In this document: one piece after another, positions 16,625 to 24,819 of the stretch
Position numbering within the stretch: position 1 is the first letter of the stretch
How the letters are laid out: the number at the start of each line of letters is the position of its first letter
NCBI GenBank assembly: GCA_024998565.1
Contig: JACOEM010000009.1
Location: forward strand, 1 to 64,000
Length of the DNA stretch: 64,000 nucleotides
Source of the DNA: Nitrospira sp.
GTDB lineage: Bacteria > Nitrospirota > Nitrospiria > Nitrospirales > Nitrospiraceae
Direction of reading: 5' to 3'
Notes under the pieces: generated by a model
The model's input: the letters and a program-made list of their open reading frames with translations, nothing else
The model's database searches: none
What the model was told of the DNA's origin: nothing
Position numbers and translations under genes: made by a program

Positions 16625-17449
16625 ATGGACGCACAAGCGATTCGAGAGCTGGTCAAGGAGAAATACGGTGAAGCGGCCGCTAGAGCCAAGAGCGGAGGCA
16701 GTTCCTGCTGCGGGGCCTCCCCCGCGCTGATGAATGTCGATCCGATCACGTCCAACCTGTATTCAGATCAGGAGCGTCAGGGTTTGCCGGCGGATGCCGT
16801 GGCGGCCTCGCTGGGCTGCGGGAATCCAACGGCTCTGGCAGAACTTCATGCCGGTGAGACGGTGTTGGATCTGGGATCCGGCGGCGGCATCGATGTGTTG
16901 CTCTCTGCCAAGCGAGTCGGTCCGACGGGGAAAGCCTATGGCTTGGATATGACGGAGCAGATGTTGGCGTTGGCCAGAGAAAATCAGCGCGAAGCCGGCG
17001 TGGAGAACGTCGAGTTTCTGAAGGGCGAAATCGAGCACATCCCGCTGCCTGATCGTTCCGTGGATGTGATCATCAGCAATTGCGTCGTGAATTTGTCCGG
17101 CGAAAAGGAGCGCGTGCTGGCGGAAGCCTTTCGCGTCCTGCGTCCGGGAGGCCGGCTGGCGTTGTCCGACATTGTAGTGCGAGGGGCGGTTCCCTCGGAG
17201 ATCCGACGGAATCTCGAATTGTGGGCCGGTTGTGTCGCGGGCGCGTTGGAAGAGACGGAGTATCGGGACATGCTGGCCCAGGCGGGGTTCGTCGAGATCG
17301 GAATCGAGCCGACGCGCATCTATCAGGCCGATGACGTGAAGGAATTGCTGGTCGGCACAGACCTCTCCAGTGATCTGCTCGTGGCCCAAGTCGAGGGCAA
17401 GTTCATGAGCGCATTCATTCGGGCCAAGAAACCGGCCGTGACGGTCTAA
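16625..17449 (+). CDS. arsM: Arsenite S-adenosylmethyltransferase
   Basis: Cytosolic SAM methyltransferase that converts As(III) to methylarsenicals. The 274-residue product has SAM motif I VLDLGSGGGIDVLLSAKRVG (about residues 79-98) and three thiol positions expected for ArsM: the N-terminal SSCCG, the Cys of ISNCVVNLS and the Cys of WAGCVAGALEE. AGAGGAGG is 8 bases before ATG 16625. It follows arsR by 57 bases with operator O2 between. It is shorter than the ArsM at 20084-21271 and lacks that protein's C-terminal extension, so the window has two distinct ArsM types. Confidence 0.92.
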   Translation: MDAQAIRELVKEKYGEAAARAKSGGSSCCGASPALMNVDPITSNLYSDQERQGLPADAVAASLGCGNPTALAELHAGETVLDLGSGGGIDVLLSAKRVGPTGKAYGLDMTEQMLALARENQREAGVENVEFLKGEIEHIPLPDRSVDVIISNCVVNLSGEKERVLAEAFRVLRPGGRLALSDIVVRGAVPSEIRRNLELWAGCVAGALEETEYRDMLAQAGFVEIGIEPTRIYQADDVKELLVGTDLSSDLLVAQVEGKFMSAFIRAKKPAVTV

Positions 17450-17486
17450 CTCCGCCGGGCAGCGCGAGCACGAAGGAGCAGGAGCG

Positions 17487-18581
17487 ATGGAACTCGCATT
17501 ATCGGTCGGTGCGCCGCAGGTGGCTACGAAGCGGCTGTCGTTCTTTGAGCGGTATCTCACGCTCTGGGTGGCGCTCTGCATGGTGGCCGGTGTGCTGATC
17601 GGGCAGGCGGTGCCCGGTTTGGTGTCGAGCCTGCGAGGGGCTGAGATCGGACAGGGCAGCCACATCAATCTGCCGATCGCCGTGCTGATCTGGCTGATGA
17701 TTGTGCCGATGATGATGAAGGTTGAGTTTGCCTCGGTTCGTGACGTGGGCAAGCGGCCGGTCGGCCTGCTGATTACCCTGTTTGTGAATTGGGTGGTGAA
17801 GCCCTTCTCCATGGCGTTCTTTGCCTGGGTGTTTTTCCGGTTCGTCTTCTCAGCCTGGATCTCACCCGCCGAGGCCGACCAATACATCGCGGGCACCATT
17901 ATCCTGGCTGCGGCGCCCTGCACGGCAATGGTGTTTGTGTGGAGTTACCTGACGGACGGAGACCCCGCGTACACGCTCGTCCAGGTGGCCGTGAACGACC
18001 TGATCATGCTCGTGCTGTTTGTTCCGATTGTCGGGTTGCTGGTGAGCGGCGCGTCATCGTTGGCCGTGCCGTTCGACGTGCTGCTCTACTCGGTGGCGAT
18101 CTTTATCGTCATTCCGTTGGTCATCGGCGCCGGGCTCCGGCTCTGGCTGGTGCGCCGGTATGGGCTGCGGTGGATGGAAGAACTGTTTCTGCCCCGATTC
18201 GCGCCGGTGACGATCGCGGCATTGCTCCTCACGTTGGTGTGCATCTTCGCGTTTCAGTCGCAAAACATCCTGGGGAAGACGGTACATGTCGTCCTGATCG
18301 CAGTGCCGATTCTCCTGCAGGTCTACATGAATTCCTCGTTGGCCTATGGCCTGATGCATCGCTGGCGGGTTCCCTACGCGATCGCCGCGCCGGGAGCGCT
18401 CATCGGTGCCAGCAATTTTTTCGAATTGGCTGTGGCGACCGCCATCGCCCTGTTCGGACCGGAGTCCGGTGCCGCGTTGGCGACGGTGGTCGGGGTGTTG
18501 GTGGAAGTGCCGGTCATGTTGTCCGTCTGCAGCGTGTGCAACAAGACCAGGCATTGGTTCAATCAGGAGGTCGGCACATGA
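17487..18581 (+). CDS. acr3: ACR3 family arsenite efflux permease
   Basis: 364-residue inner-membrane protein with about ten hydrophobic segments of the bile/arsenite/riboflavin (BART) superfamily. It has the ACR3-specific AAPCTAMVFVWSYLTDGDP segment containing the conserved Cys needed for As(OH)3 transport, and an N-terminal FFERYLTLWVALCMVAGVLIGQ. It exports arsenite formed by ArsC. Its stop overlaps the arsC start (ATGA), so the two are made together. Confidence 0.95.
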   Translation: MELALSVGAPQVATKRLSFFERYLTLWVALCMVAGVLIGQAVPGLVSSLRGAEIGQGSHINLPIAVLIWLMIVPMMMKVEFASVRDVGKRPVGLLITLFVNWVVKPFSMAFFAWVFFRFVFSAWISPAEADQYIAGTIILAAAPCTAMVFVWSYLTDGDPAYTLVQVAVNDLIMLVLFVPIVGLLVSGASSLAVPFDVLLYSVAIFIVIPLVIGAGLRLWLVRRYGLRWMEELFLPRFAPVTIAALLLTLVCIFAFQSQNILGKTVHVVLIAVPILLQVYMNSSLAYGLMHRWRVPYAIAAPGALIGASNFFELAVATAIALFGPESGAALATVVGVLVEVPVMLSVCSVCNKTRHWFNQEVGT

Positions 18582-19018
18582 AAGCACGAGTGCTATTTCT
18601 CTGTACCGGCAACTCCGCGCGCAGTCAGATGGCGGAGGGGTGGTTGCGGCATCTGGCGGGCGATCGGTTTGAGGTGTTCAGCGCGGGCACTCACCCGGTT
18701 GGCTTGAACCCTGGCTCGGTCGAAGCGATGGCCGAGGTGGGAATCGACATTGCGGGACATCGGTCAAAACATGTCTCTGAATTTCTGACGCAGCCGTTCG
18801 ATTACGTCATTACGGTCTGCGACCGGGCCAAAGAGTCCTGCCCGACCTGGCCGGGGCCCACCCATCTGTTGCATTGGAGTTTTGACGATCCGGCGGCAGT
18901 CACCGACTCTGACGAAGCCCATCGACAGCTGTTTCGACGAGTTCGCGACGAGATTCTTGGCCAGATCAAGGGTTTCCTGGCTCAGGAGGAAAAGTCACTC
19001 GTCTCAGGTCCTTGCTAG
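18578..19018 (+). CDS. arsC: Arsenate reductase, thioredoxin-type (low-MW phosphatase fold)
   Basis: 146 residues with the P-loop CTGNSARSQMAEG (catalytic Cys about residue 9) and two further Cys in the VCDRAKESCP segment, the arrangement of the thioredoxin-coupled ArsC of Gram-positive type. It reduces arsenate to arsenite for export by the overlapping acr3 product. CAGGAGG lies before ATG 18578. The 3' end overlaps that of arsS on the other strand by four bases, so the island's two halves converge tail to tail. Confidence 0.94.
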   Translation: MKARVLFLCTGNSARSQMAEGWLRHLAGDRFEVFSAGTHPVGLNPGSVEAMAEVGIDIAGHRSKHVSEFLTQPFDYVITVCDRAKESCPTWPGPTHLLHWSFDDPAAVTDSDEAHRQLFRRVRDEILGQIKGFLAQEEKSLVSGPC

Positions 19019-20052
19019 GTGACGGCGCCGCCGCAGGAGGAACCGGAGCCGGCTGTGCACCCGTAGCAGTGGTTCCTCGTCACGATCTGCCGATGGTGCA
19101 GGCGTGCGGGATCGAAGTCTCGAATGTGTTGTGGGGTTCCCTGCGAGACCGGCAATTCCAGCATCTGATTGAAGTCGCAATCGTAGAGGGTCCCGTCCCA
19201 TCCGACCGACAGTGTGTAGCGGCACATGACGCCAGCTGCCGCCGCCGGGTTGAAGGCCGCGGCAAGCCGTTCCATGTAGCCTTCGTAGTTGCCGCTTTCG
19301 ATCAGGAACTCCAGAAATCGGCTGATGGGCATATTGGTGATGGTGTACAGGCGCGTGAAGCTGACGCCGTGACGGGAGGCCAGCTCTTTCCGGAACTTCG
19401 CCTCGATCCCTTCCTGCTTCGGCGGAAGAAAGGCGCCGACCGGGTTGTACACCAGGTTGAGCGTCAGTCCACTTCCCTCTTTACCGTAGCCCAGTCGGTT
19501 CAATAACCGAAGGGCCTCCATCGATTTGTCGAAAATACCCTCGCCGCGTTGCGCATCCGTCTGTGTCGCCTGATAGGACGGCAGCGATGCAATCACTTCC
19601 ACGCGGTGCTGCGCGAGAAACTCTCCCAGGTCGGCTTGCGAAGGGATGAGCAGCACGGAAAGATTGCAGCGATCCAGCACCTGACGGCCTAACGATCGGG
19701 CCTGTTCGACGAGCCAGCGAAAGTGCGGATTGAGCTCCGGTGCGCCGCCGGTGATATCCACGGTGGGAATATCCGTACGAGCCAGGGCCTGGAGACAGAG
19801 GTCGAGGGTGTCTTTCGACATGACCTCCGTCCGGTCAGGTCCCGCGTCGACGTGACAGTGGCGACAGGTTTGGTTACACAGCTTTCCCAGGTTGAGTTGG
19901 AACGTCGTGATGCCGGTGGCGTGAAGCGGATAGAGCTCTACCGCATTGAGGGCCGTCTCGAACGGCTGACAGGCCGTCGTCTGGGCCAGGAGTCGCAGCT
20001 GCTCCGACGCGGCTGCGAGCGGATCTCGTCGAGCGAGCAGGCTTAGGCCCAT
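19015..20052 (-). CDS. arsS: ArsS-like radical SAM protein (arsenosugar biosynthesis type)
   Basis: 345-residue radical-SAM enzyme with cluster motif CNQTCRHCH (about residues 61-69), VDITGGAPELN, and a C-terminal Cys-rich domain (CDFNQML; CYGCTAGSGSSCGG) typical of ArsS/DUF3641 proteins. Family knowledge: ArsS adds the 5'-deoxyadenosyl group to dimethylarsenite on the way to arsenosugars. ATG 20052 is chosen because AGGAAGGGA precedes it and the longer in-frame start at 20133 would overlap the upstream gene. It follows arsM2 by 31 bases, which fits a methylate-then-adenosylate route. Confidence 0.88.
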   Translation of the reverse strand: MGLSLLARRDPLAAASEQLRLLAQTTACQPFETALNAVELYPLHATGITTFQLNLGKLCNQTCRHCHVDAGPDRTEVMSKDTLDLCLQALARTDIPTVDITGGAPELNPHFRWLVEQARSLGRQVLDRCNLSVLLIPSQADLGEFLAQHRVEVIASLPSYQATQTDAQRGEGIFDKSMEALRLLNRLGYGKEGSGLTLNLVYNPVGAFLPPKQEGIEAKFRKELASRHGVSFTRLYTITNMPISRFLEFLIESGNYEGYMERLAAAFNPAAAAGVMCRYTLSVGWDGTLYDCDFNQMLELPVSQGTPQHIRDFDPARLHHRQIVTRNHCYGCTAGSGSSCGGAVT

Positions 20053-20083
20053 CGGATCGATCCCTTCCTCATCGTCAGGCGGC

Positions 20084-21271
20084 TCAGCAACAACCGCCGG
20101 TCGGGCTACAGGCGACTTCCGTGCCGTCCACACCTGCCGAGGCTCGTTGGTAGATCGTGAAGTGAGGGCGATAGGCCTCCTGTGTCAGGACCTGGAGGGT
20201 CTTGGAACAAATTTCCAACGGCACGCCGCGGTAGTACTGGTGATGATCGTCGTCCTCGGCACTGATGATTGGCCCGGTGAGAATCGCATAGGCGCCTTGC
20301 CAGACACAGGGTTTCTGTTCCGGATGGATTGCGCACCAGCGTGGATCGGTGGCAGCGAGTGTGACGGGCGTAGGGCCGAGAAGGAACAGCGAACGAAGCG
20401 GCTCGCTCTGCAACAGTTGCGCGCGTTGGGCGTCGATGCTTTGGGGTACGCCGCGTTCGTACCGTTGGCCCAATTCGTCCGTGACGCTCGAGAAGGGGCC
20501 CCGGAGCGTGGCATAGGACGAGGTCTTTTCGTCGGCGATGGCTGGAAACTTGTATCCGGTGAGCGTCACCGAGAGGAAATGGATGCCGTCGATCGACTGC
20601 CAGGGCGTGGACTTGATCTGGTGGACGGCGCGAAATCCCGCATCGACCATCCCGCCGATGTAGTCCTGCACCTGCAAGGCGCCGGACAGACAGTCGCCCC
20701 ACTTGGCTGCGTCATGCACCAGGTATTGCGGCACAACCTGGTCCGACACGATGTCGGAAATCGTAAACCGGCCGCCCGGCTTGATCACGCGGTACATCTC
20801 GCGGAAGACCTTTCGCTTGTCGGGCGCTAGATTGATCACACAATTGGAAATAATCAGATCGACGCTGGCGTCCTCCACCGGCATGGCATCGGCCATCCCC
20901 TTGCGGAACTCGATATTCGATGTCGCGTAGCCCAGGTTTCCGGCCACGATGGGCGCGTTGCGGCGGGCAATCTCCAGCATGGTGTCCGTCATGTCGATGC
21001 CGATGACCCGGCCGGTGGGTCCCACCCGGCGCGCCGCTTCAAAACAATCGATCCCGCCGCCGGAGCCGATATCCAGCACCGTTTCACCCGATTGAACGGT
21101 GTTCAGCCCGGCAGGAGTGCCGCAGCCGTAGGAGATGGTTAGGACTTCTTCCGGAACAAACGATTTGAGGTCGGTAAAGTCATACCCGGTCGGGCAACAC
21201 ATCTGTTCGCCGGTTGCAGCCGCCCGCGCATAGCGGTCGCTGACTTTCTGGGTGATATCGTCGATCGGCAT
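20084..21271 (-). CDS. arsM: Arsenic methyltransferase with C-terminal extension (second ArsM)
   Basis: 395 residues. The N-terminal two thirds is an ArsM domain with motif [21 protein letters not shown] (about 65-84), the Cys of ISNCVINLA and the Cys of [10 protein letters not shown], plus MCCPTGY near the start. The C-terminal extension (about 230-395) carries more Cys and ends in GGCC. This longer type is commonly found beside arsS. GAGGAG is a few bases before ATG 21271. Upstream lie a sigma70-like promoter (21309-21337) and a Crp-type site with a second possible promoter. There is no ArsR operator in front of it, so its control differs from the facing ars operon. Confidence 0.9.
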   Translation of the reverse strand: MPIDDITQKVSDRYARAAATGEQMCCPTGYDFTDLKSFVPEEVLTISYGCGTPAGLNTVQSGETVLDIGSGGGIDCFEAARRVGPTGRVIGIDMTDTMLEIARRNAPIVAGNLGYATSNIEFRKGMADAMPVEDASVDLIISNCVINLAPDKRKVFREMYRVIKPGGRFTISDIVSDQVVPQYLVHDAAKWGDCLSGALQVQDYIGGMVDAGFRAVHQIKSTPWQSIDGIHFLSVTLTGYKFPAIADEKTSSYATLRGPFSSVTDELGQRYERGVPQSIDAQRAQLLQSEPLRSLFLLGPTPVTLAATDPRWCAIHPEQKPCVWQGAYAILTGPIISAEDDDHHQYYRGVPLEICSKTLQVLTQEAYRPHFTIYQRASAGVDGTEVACSPTGGCC

Positions 21272-21308
21272 GGTCTCCTCACGGTCAATGATTTTTTGCA
21301 GGCTGGTC

Positions 21309-21337
21309 TATGTACCAATCCTTCCGGCCTACGTCAA
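21309..21337 (-). promoter_or_regulatory. Sigma70-like promoter for arsM2-arsS
   Basis: On the minus strand TTGACG (21337-21332), 17 bases, then TACATA (21314-21309). It would start near 21302, about 30 bases before the ATG. Confidence 0.5.
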
Positions 21338-21399
21338 TCCGGTTCTCGTGAATTGGCGGGTGGTAAATGGTAACTGTACACGACGGACGAGCATGCAAC

Positions 21400-21415
21400 T
21401 GTAAGCTGGCTTACA
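21400..21415. promoter_or_regulatory. Crp/Fnr-type site between arsM2 and merR
   Basis: TGTAA-GCTGGC-TTACA, part of an 18-base palindrome with 8-base perfect arms (CTGTAAGC/GCTTACAG). A -10-like hexamer starts 22 bases beyond each end: TATCGT (21437-21442) towards merR and TACAGT (21378-21373) towards arsM2. One symmetric site could therefore drive two divergent class II promoters. Confidence 0.7.
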
Positions 21416-21519
21416 GTGACTATGCACCCGTCTTTCTATCGTCGAGGCGGCAGATCTGAGTCGCTGGTTCGTGAGGATTCTTACAGGAACGCGAGACAGG
21501 AAAAAAGCTTGTACCCCCA

Positions 21520-21551
21520 TTGACTCAGTACCATGGTACGGGGTGTAGAGT
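21520..21551 (+). promoter_or_regulatory. MerR-type promoter/operator before merR-like gene
   Basis: TTGACT (21520-21525) and TAGAGT (21546-21551) are separated by 20 bases, the overlong spacer that MerR-family activators untwist. The perfect dyad GTACCATGGTAC (21528-21539) lies in the spacer. The regulator's own gene follows directly, so it should regulate itself and the genes behind it. Confidence 0.75.
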
Positions 21552-21569
21552 CTCATCGGAGGTCAGAAG

Positions 21570-22013
21570 ATGACAATTGGGTGCACCATCGGGCAACTCG
21601 CAAAAGCGGTCGGGGTCAATGTCCAGACCGTGCGGTACTACGAACGGCGCAGGCTGCTCGGTCCGTCTGCGCGCCGACCGTCGGGATACCGGATCTATGG
21701 CGAAGAGGAGGAACGACGGCTTCGGTTTATCAAGAACGCCCAAGCGCTGGGCTTCACGCTGCAAGAAATCGCCGAACTGTTGAATCTTCGTGTGAGTGTG
21801 CGGGCGCGTTGTGGCGACGTGCAGCGGAAGGCAGAAGCTAAATTACATGGCGTGGAAGCGAAGCTGGCAGACCTTCAGACGTTGGCCCGCGCGCTGCGCG
21901 GATTGATCCGCACCTGTCAGGCTGGTCAGCCCATCGATCGTTGTCAGATTTTGCACCATATAGAAAAAGCACAACCTGCCTCACATCAATCACAGAAACG
22001 GAGGACATCGTGA
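21570..22013 (+). CDS. MerR family regulator with the MerR-type cysteine triad
   Basis: 147-residue transcription factor. The N-terminal HTH (GQLAKAVGVNVQTVRYYERRRLL) and RPSGYRIY wing are classic MerR family, followed by a coiled-coil dimer helix. Cys81, Cys116 and Cys125 sit at the places of Cys82/117/126 in Tn501 MerR, the three-coordinate Hg(II) site, so a soft metal or metalloid inducer is likely. GGAGG is 7 bases before the ATG. No merT/P/A follows; instead it overlaps an AhpD-like gene. Inducer could be Hg(II), As(III) or another thiophile; sequence does not decide. Confidence 0.88.
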   Translation: MTIGCTIGQLAKAVGVNVQTVRYYERRRLLGPSARRPSGYRIYGEEEERRLRFIKNAQALGFTLQEIAELLNLRVSVRARCGDVQRKAEAKLHGVEAKLADLQTLARALRGLIRTCQAGQPIDRCQILHHIEKAQPASHQSQKRRTS

Positions 22014-22405
22014 CACGTCCGAACGACACACGGTTCATGGAATTGCGTCGCCTTAGTCCGCAAGTGACAGGCGGGTTGCTTCGCATGCGCCAGGCAGCCT
22101 ATCGCGATGGGGCGGTTCCCGCCAAACATAAGCTCCTCACCGCGATGGCTATCTCCATCGCAATCCGATGCGAACCCTGCATTCGCGCCTATGTCCGGAT
22201 GGCGCACGAGAAAGGGAGCACACAAGAAGAACTGATCGAATTCCTTGAGGTGGCCATGACCATGCAAGGTTGTCCCGGCGAGGAATGGGCGCTCAAAGCC
22301 TATGCCGCGTACAAGGAATCTATTGGTCCTGAGACGACTTCGGGTGCCGCAGGTTGCTGCGATCACCAAACGCCAAGCGATACCGATGAGGAGGTGGCCC
22401 CATGA
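22010..22405 (+). CDS. Carboxymuconolactone decarboxylase/AhpD-like protein
   Basis: 131-residue CMD-family protein with the redox CXXC in RCEPCIRAYV (about residues 57-60) followed by the family helix. Most CXXC members are peroxidase-like thiol reductases. GTG 22010 is the start: GGAGG is 5 bases upstream, and the GTGA overlaps the merR stop, giving coupled translation. The C-terminus has another CC (AAGCCDHQ). Being in a MerR-controlled operon with a DsrE-like protein suggests thiol/metal stress chemistry; that is inference. Confidence 0.85.
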   Translation: MTRPNDTRFMELRRLSPQVTGGLLRMRQAAYRDGAVPAKHKLLTAMAISIAIRCEPCIRAYVRMAHEKGSTQEELIEFLEVAMTMQGCPGEEWALKAYAAYKESIGPETTSGAAGCCDHQTPSDTDEEVAP

Positions 22406-22891
22406 AACGGCGAATTGTTCCCGTCCTGCTCATGAGCTTCACAGCACTCGCCTGGAACATTGGATTTTGGATTCAGCCAGTATCCGCAGCCAACATCCTG
22501 ATCCATATGGAAACGTCGCTTGCCGTGGACGATACACAGATCTGCGCGGTGCCGAATGTCGCGTGGGCGGCGGTCATGGCGGGCCACAAGGTCACGATTC
22601 TGGTGGATGCGAGCGCCGTCACGCCAGTGACCAAGGGATTCGGGTGGTTCAGGAAGCTGACTGGGAGTAAGACCACCGCGCTTGATCGTGCCGGTTTGCC
22701 TGAGCGAGAATGGCAGAGCCTCTCCGAACAGATGGGCGTCCCGTTGGGACAGGTCCCGCACAATTACGGCGAGTATTTCGACGTTCTCAAGAGCAAGCTG
22801 GGCGTCGAGATCTATGGGAATCAGACCATGATGTCGCTCTACAAGATCGATCCGGACCGGGTCGCCGCTGCGGTCACCCCAATTCCACTAG
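22402..22891 (+). pseudogene. Secreted DsrE-like protein, 5' part, interrupted by an IS
   Basis: The frame starts with ATG 22402 overlapping the previous stop (ATGA). It encodes a signal peptide (about residues 1-30, ending VSAAN) and a DsrE/DsrF-like fold (NILIHMETSLAVDDTQICAVPNVAWAAVMAGHKVTILVDASAV pattern). At codon 163 an IS enters the gene. With the IS and one CTAG copy removed, the frame continues through 24274-24323 as LAKMVQLFEAAEQILIY and stops, giving a 179-residue original. The current product would gain only GC before a stop in the IS. It lacks the last 16 residues, so partial function is possible. Confidence 0.85.
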
Positions 22892-24269
22892 CAGGCTGTT
22901 GACAAACTCGCCGTTTGAAACAGTTTCATTGGCACGGCGGTACTCACTCAGGTCTCTGTGTGGCGATTGGTCTGTCTGTTCTGGAGTGTGAGCCGTCCAT
23001 TTTCTGTTCTCTCCTGTCCCCCCCCGCATAGCCCCAGCCCCTGTGGCTCCCTTAGGCCGGTGCCTGGAGTACGTTCGCCAGCCGTTTCAGATTCAGCAAC
23101 CAGCCCATGAGATAGGCTTCGTCTCGGACCTGCAGGAGCCCTCGCCGTTGAAAGCGCCGGAAGCCGTGCCAGCATTTCGCCTCGCCCCAGAGTTCTTCGA
23201 TCTTCTTCCGTGCCCGCTGCGAGAGGCGGTAGCCCACCGTCCGGCTCAGTCGTCGCACCCGCTGATGCACAGCCTCCCGGCCGGTGGTTTTGGTCGCAAT
23301 GTGCGGCCAGATCCGCCGTCGCACAAGAGCCCTCAGGAATGGCTTCGCAAAATACCCCTTGTCCGCGCCCACGGTCTGAATCCGAAGATCGTGCTTCTTA
23401 TGGAAAGTATCAATCAAGACCCGCCCGCCGTCCGTCTCGGAGGCCGGCCCTCGAAACGACTCGACATTGATCCCCAGCAGTAGCCGATGCCGATTCTCCA
23501 TCAGGCCGTTCACGGTGTAGCCGACCATGGCCGCGGTCCCATTGCCTTTGTTGGCCAACTTGGCATCGGGATCCGTCGTGGAGACATGCGTCTGGTTCGA
23601 GCGCCGTTCCCCACGAAACGTGACCGTGGGATTCCCCGAATCCGGGTCCGGCTCCGACCCCGCATCGAGTGATCGAATCCGTTGCTTATAGTCCTCTGGC
23701 TTCAGCCATACTTCCATCGGAACAAAGCTCTTGTGCGAGGCATTGGCCTGGACCAGCGTCCCATCGAGTGTCGTATGATGCGACACTAGCTTCTGCGTGA
23801 TCGCCAAGGCGACCGTCTCATCAAACAACCGTTCGAGCAGCCCACTCTCGGTAAAGCGCCGCTTCCGATTCTGTGAGAACGTCGAGTGCTCCCACGGCAT
23901 CTGATCTAAATCCAGACCCACAAACCAGCGGAGCACCAGGTTCCCGCTCAGCTCGCGCACCAAGGCCCGTTCCGAGGTCACGCCCAGCAGATACCCGTCC
24001 AGGAGAGCCAGGAACAGTTGCTCGGGCGGAATGGACGGCCGCCCGGTCTCGGCATAGAGCGGCTCACAGAGCTGCCGGATTCGCACCGTGTCGATCAACG
24101 GGCGGATCTTCCGCATCGGATGATCGGCGGTCACATACTGCGCTAGATTGATGTGATAGAACATCGACGGCTGCGGATCGGCTGTGCCCATCATAGGGAA
24201 GGTCCTCCTGATGGAGAATCCTCTTATCATATCTCTCGCGAATGAGGGAGAGGGTTTGTCAACAGCCTG
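22892..24269. mobile_element. 1378-bp insertion sequence, IS1182-like
   Basis: Both ends carry the perfect 16-base inverted repeat CAGGCTGTTGACAAAC (22892-22907 and, inverted, 24254-24269). The 4-base target CTAG is duplicated on each side (22888-22891 and 24270-24273). A single minus-strand transposase fills the element. Perfect ends, an intact transposase and a clean duplication point to recent movement. Family assignment (IS1182 group of IS5-like DDE elements) is by transposase look and target choice, without a database check. Confidence 0.92.
23052..24194 (-). CDS. DDE transposase of the IS at 22892-24269
   Basis: 380 residues from ATG 24194, which has AGGAGG about 8 bases upstream; an in-frame start 12 codons earlier lacks a site. 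It opens with the N-terminal domain YHINLAQYVTADHPMRKIRPLID seen in IS1182-type transposases, has STFSQNRKRRF and the DDE core (TTLDGTLVQANASHKS; VGADKGYFAK; a late Glu in KIEELWGEAKCWHG). No frameshift, so probably active. Confidence 0.9.
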   Translation of the reverse strand: MMGTADPQPSMFYHINLAQYVTADHPMRKIRPLIDTVRIRQLCEPLYAETGRPSIPPEQLFLALLDGYLLGVTSERALVRELSGNLVLRWFVGLDLDQMPWEHSTFSQNRKRRFTESGLLERLFDETVALAITQKLVSHHTTLDGTLVQANASHKSFVPMEVWLKPEDYKQRIRSLDAGSEPDPDSGNPTVTFRGERRSNQTHVSTTDPDAKLANKGNGTAAMVGYTVNGLMENRHRLLLGINVESFRGPASETDGGRVLIDTFHKKHDLRIQTVGADKGYFAKPFLRALVRRRIWPHIATKTTGREAVHQRVRRLSRTVGYRLSQRARKKIEELWGEAKCWHGFRRFQRRGLLQVRDEAYLMGWLLNLKRLANVLQAPA

Positions 24270-24273
24270 CTAG

Positions 24274-24323
24274 CCAAGATGGTGCAGTTGTTCGAGGCAG
24301 CGGAACAGATCCTGATCTATTAG
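24274..24323 (+). pseudogene. DsrE-like protein, 3' remnant beyond the IS
   Basis: Seventeen codons to the TAG at 24321-24323 that continue exactly in the frame of 22402-22891 once the IS and one CTAG are removed. It has no start of its own. Confidence 0.85.
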
Positions 24324-24333
24324 GCAGTGGGTT

Positions 24334-24711
24334 TTAGAGGCGCGCCCGGCTTCTGAAGTAGTTCCAAACATCAATCGTATCGAGCACCAAGGACATGCCC
24401 ATGGAGACCGATAAGACCAGCAAATAGCGTTTGAACGACGCCTCAGCGGCAGGGATCTGTGTCACGACATAGGCCAGCAGTGGAATCCATGGGAAGTGGC
24501 CGAGCCCGAGAATCTTTGTGAATCCATATCGTGCATAAAGTCCCATCATCAGCATAGCGCTCGCGAGAAAATTCAAAAGGATGAGCTGCGTGACCGCTTC
24601 CTGCCAGAAGGCGAGACTCGCCATGTTGACGAGCATGAGAAACAGCACCCACAGCGAAACCCAGAGGGGTTGCTGCAGCAAGTCGATGAAAAATCGTAAC
24701 GGGTTTCTCAT
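24334..24711 (-). CDS. Small membrane protein of unknown function
   Basis: 125 residues with about four hydrophobic segments (near 14-32, 38-60, 65-88, 95-112) and a basic C-terminus (YFRSRARL). I do not recognise a family. Weak AGG before the ATG. It ends 10 bases past the interrupted DsrE-like gene on the opposite strand, and is downstream of the intact DsrE gene (24820-25176) with two hairpins between, so it is probably separately controlled. Confidence 0.7.
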   Translation of the reverse strand: MRNPLRFFIDLLQQPLWVSLWVLFLMLVNMASLAFWQEAVTQLILLNFLASAMLMMGLYARYGFTKILGLGHFPWIPLLAYVVTQIPAAEASFKRYLLVLSVSMGMSLVLDTIDVWNYFRSRARL

Positions 24712-24733
24712 GGCCTGGATTTCTTTCCGACGT

Positions 24734-24805
24734 GAGCGTCAACCTATTGACGCTCAGCGAAAGGGACGGGCATCCGACCGTGGTGGTAGCGCCGGCTGGA
24801 TGCCC
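24734..24805. other. Two adjacent strong stem-loops
   Basis: GAGCGTCAA-CCTA-TTGACGCTC (24734-24755; 9-bp perfect arms) and GGGCATCC...GGATGCCC (24768-24775 with 24798-24805; 8-bp arms). They lie just after the minus-strand DsrE gene. Neither is followed by a T-run, so they may be processing or Rho-independent-like pause structures rather than classic terminators. Confidence 0.5.
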
Positions 24806-24819
24806 GAAGGTTCACGACA

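Noticed and set aside
16763-17923. 386-codon open frame on the minus strand opposite arsM/acr3
   Set aside because: Shadow of GC-rich coding DNA; product has no domain and conflicts with two well-supported genes.
21570-22013. Head of a mercury resistance operon
   Set aside because: Cys triad fits Hg(II), but no merT, merP or merA follows; only the sensor type is supported.
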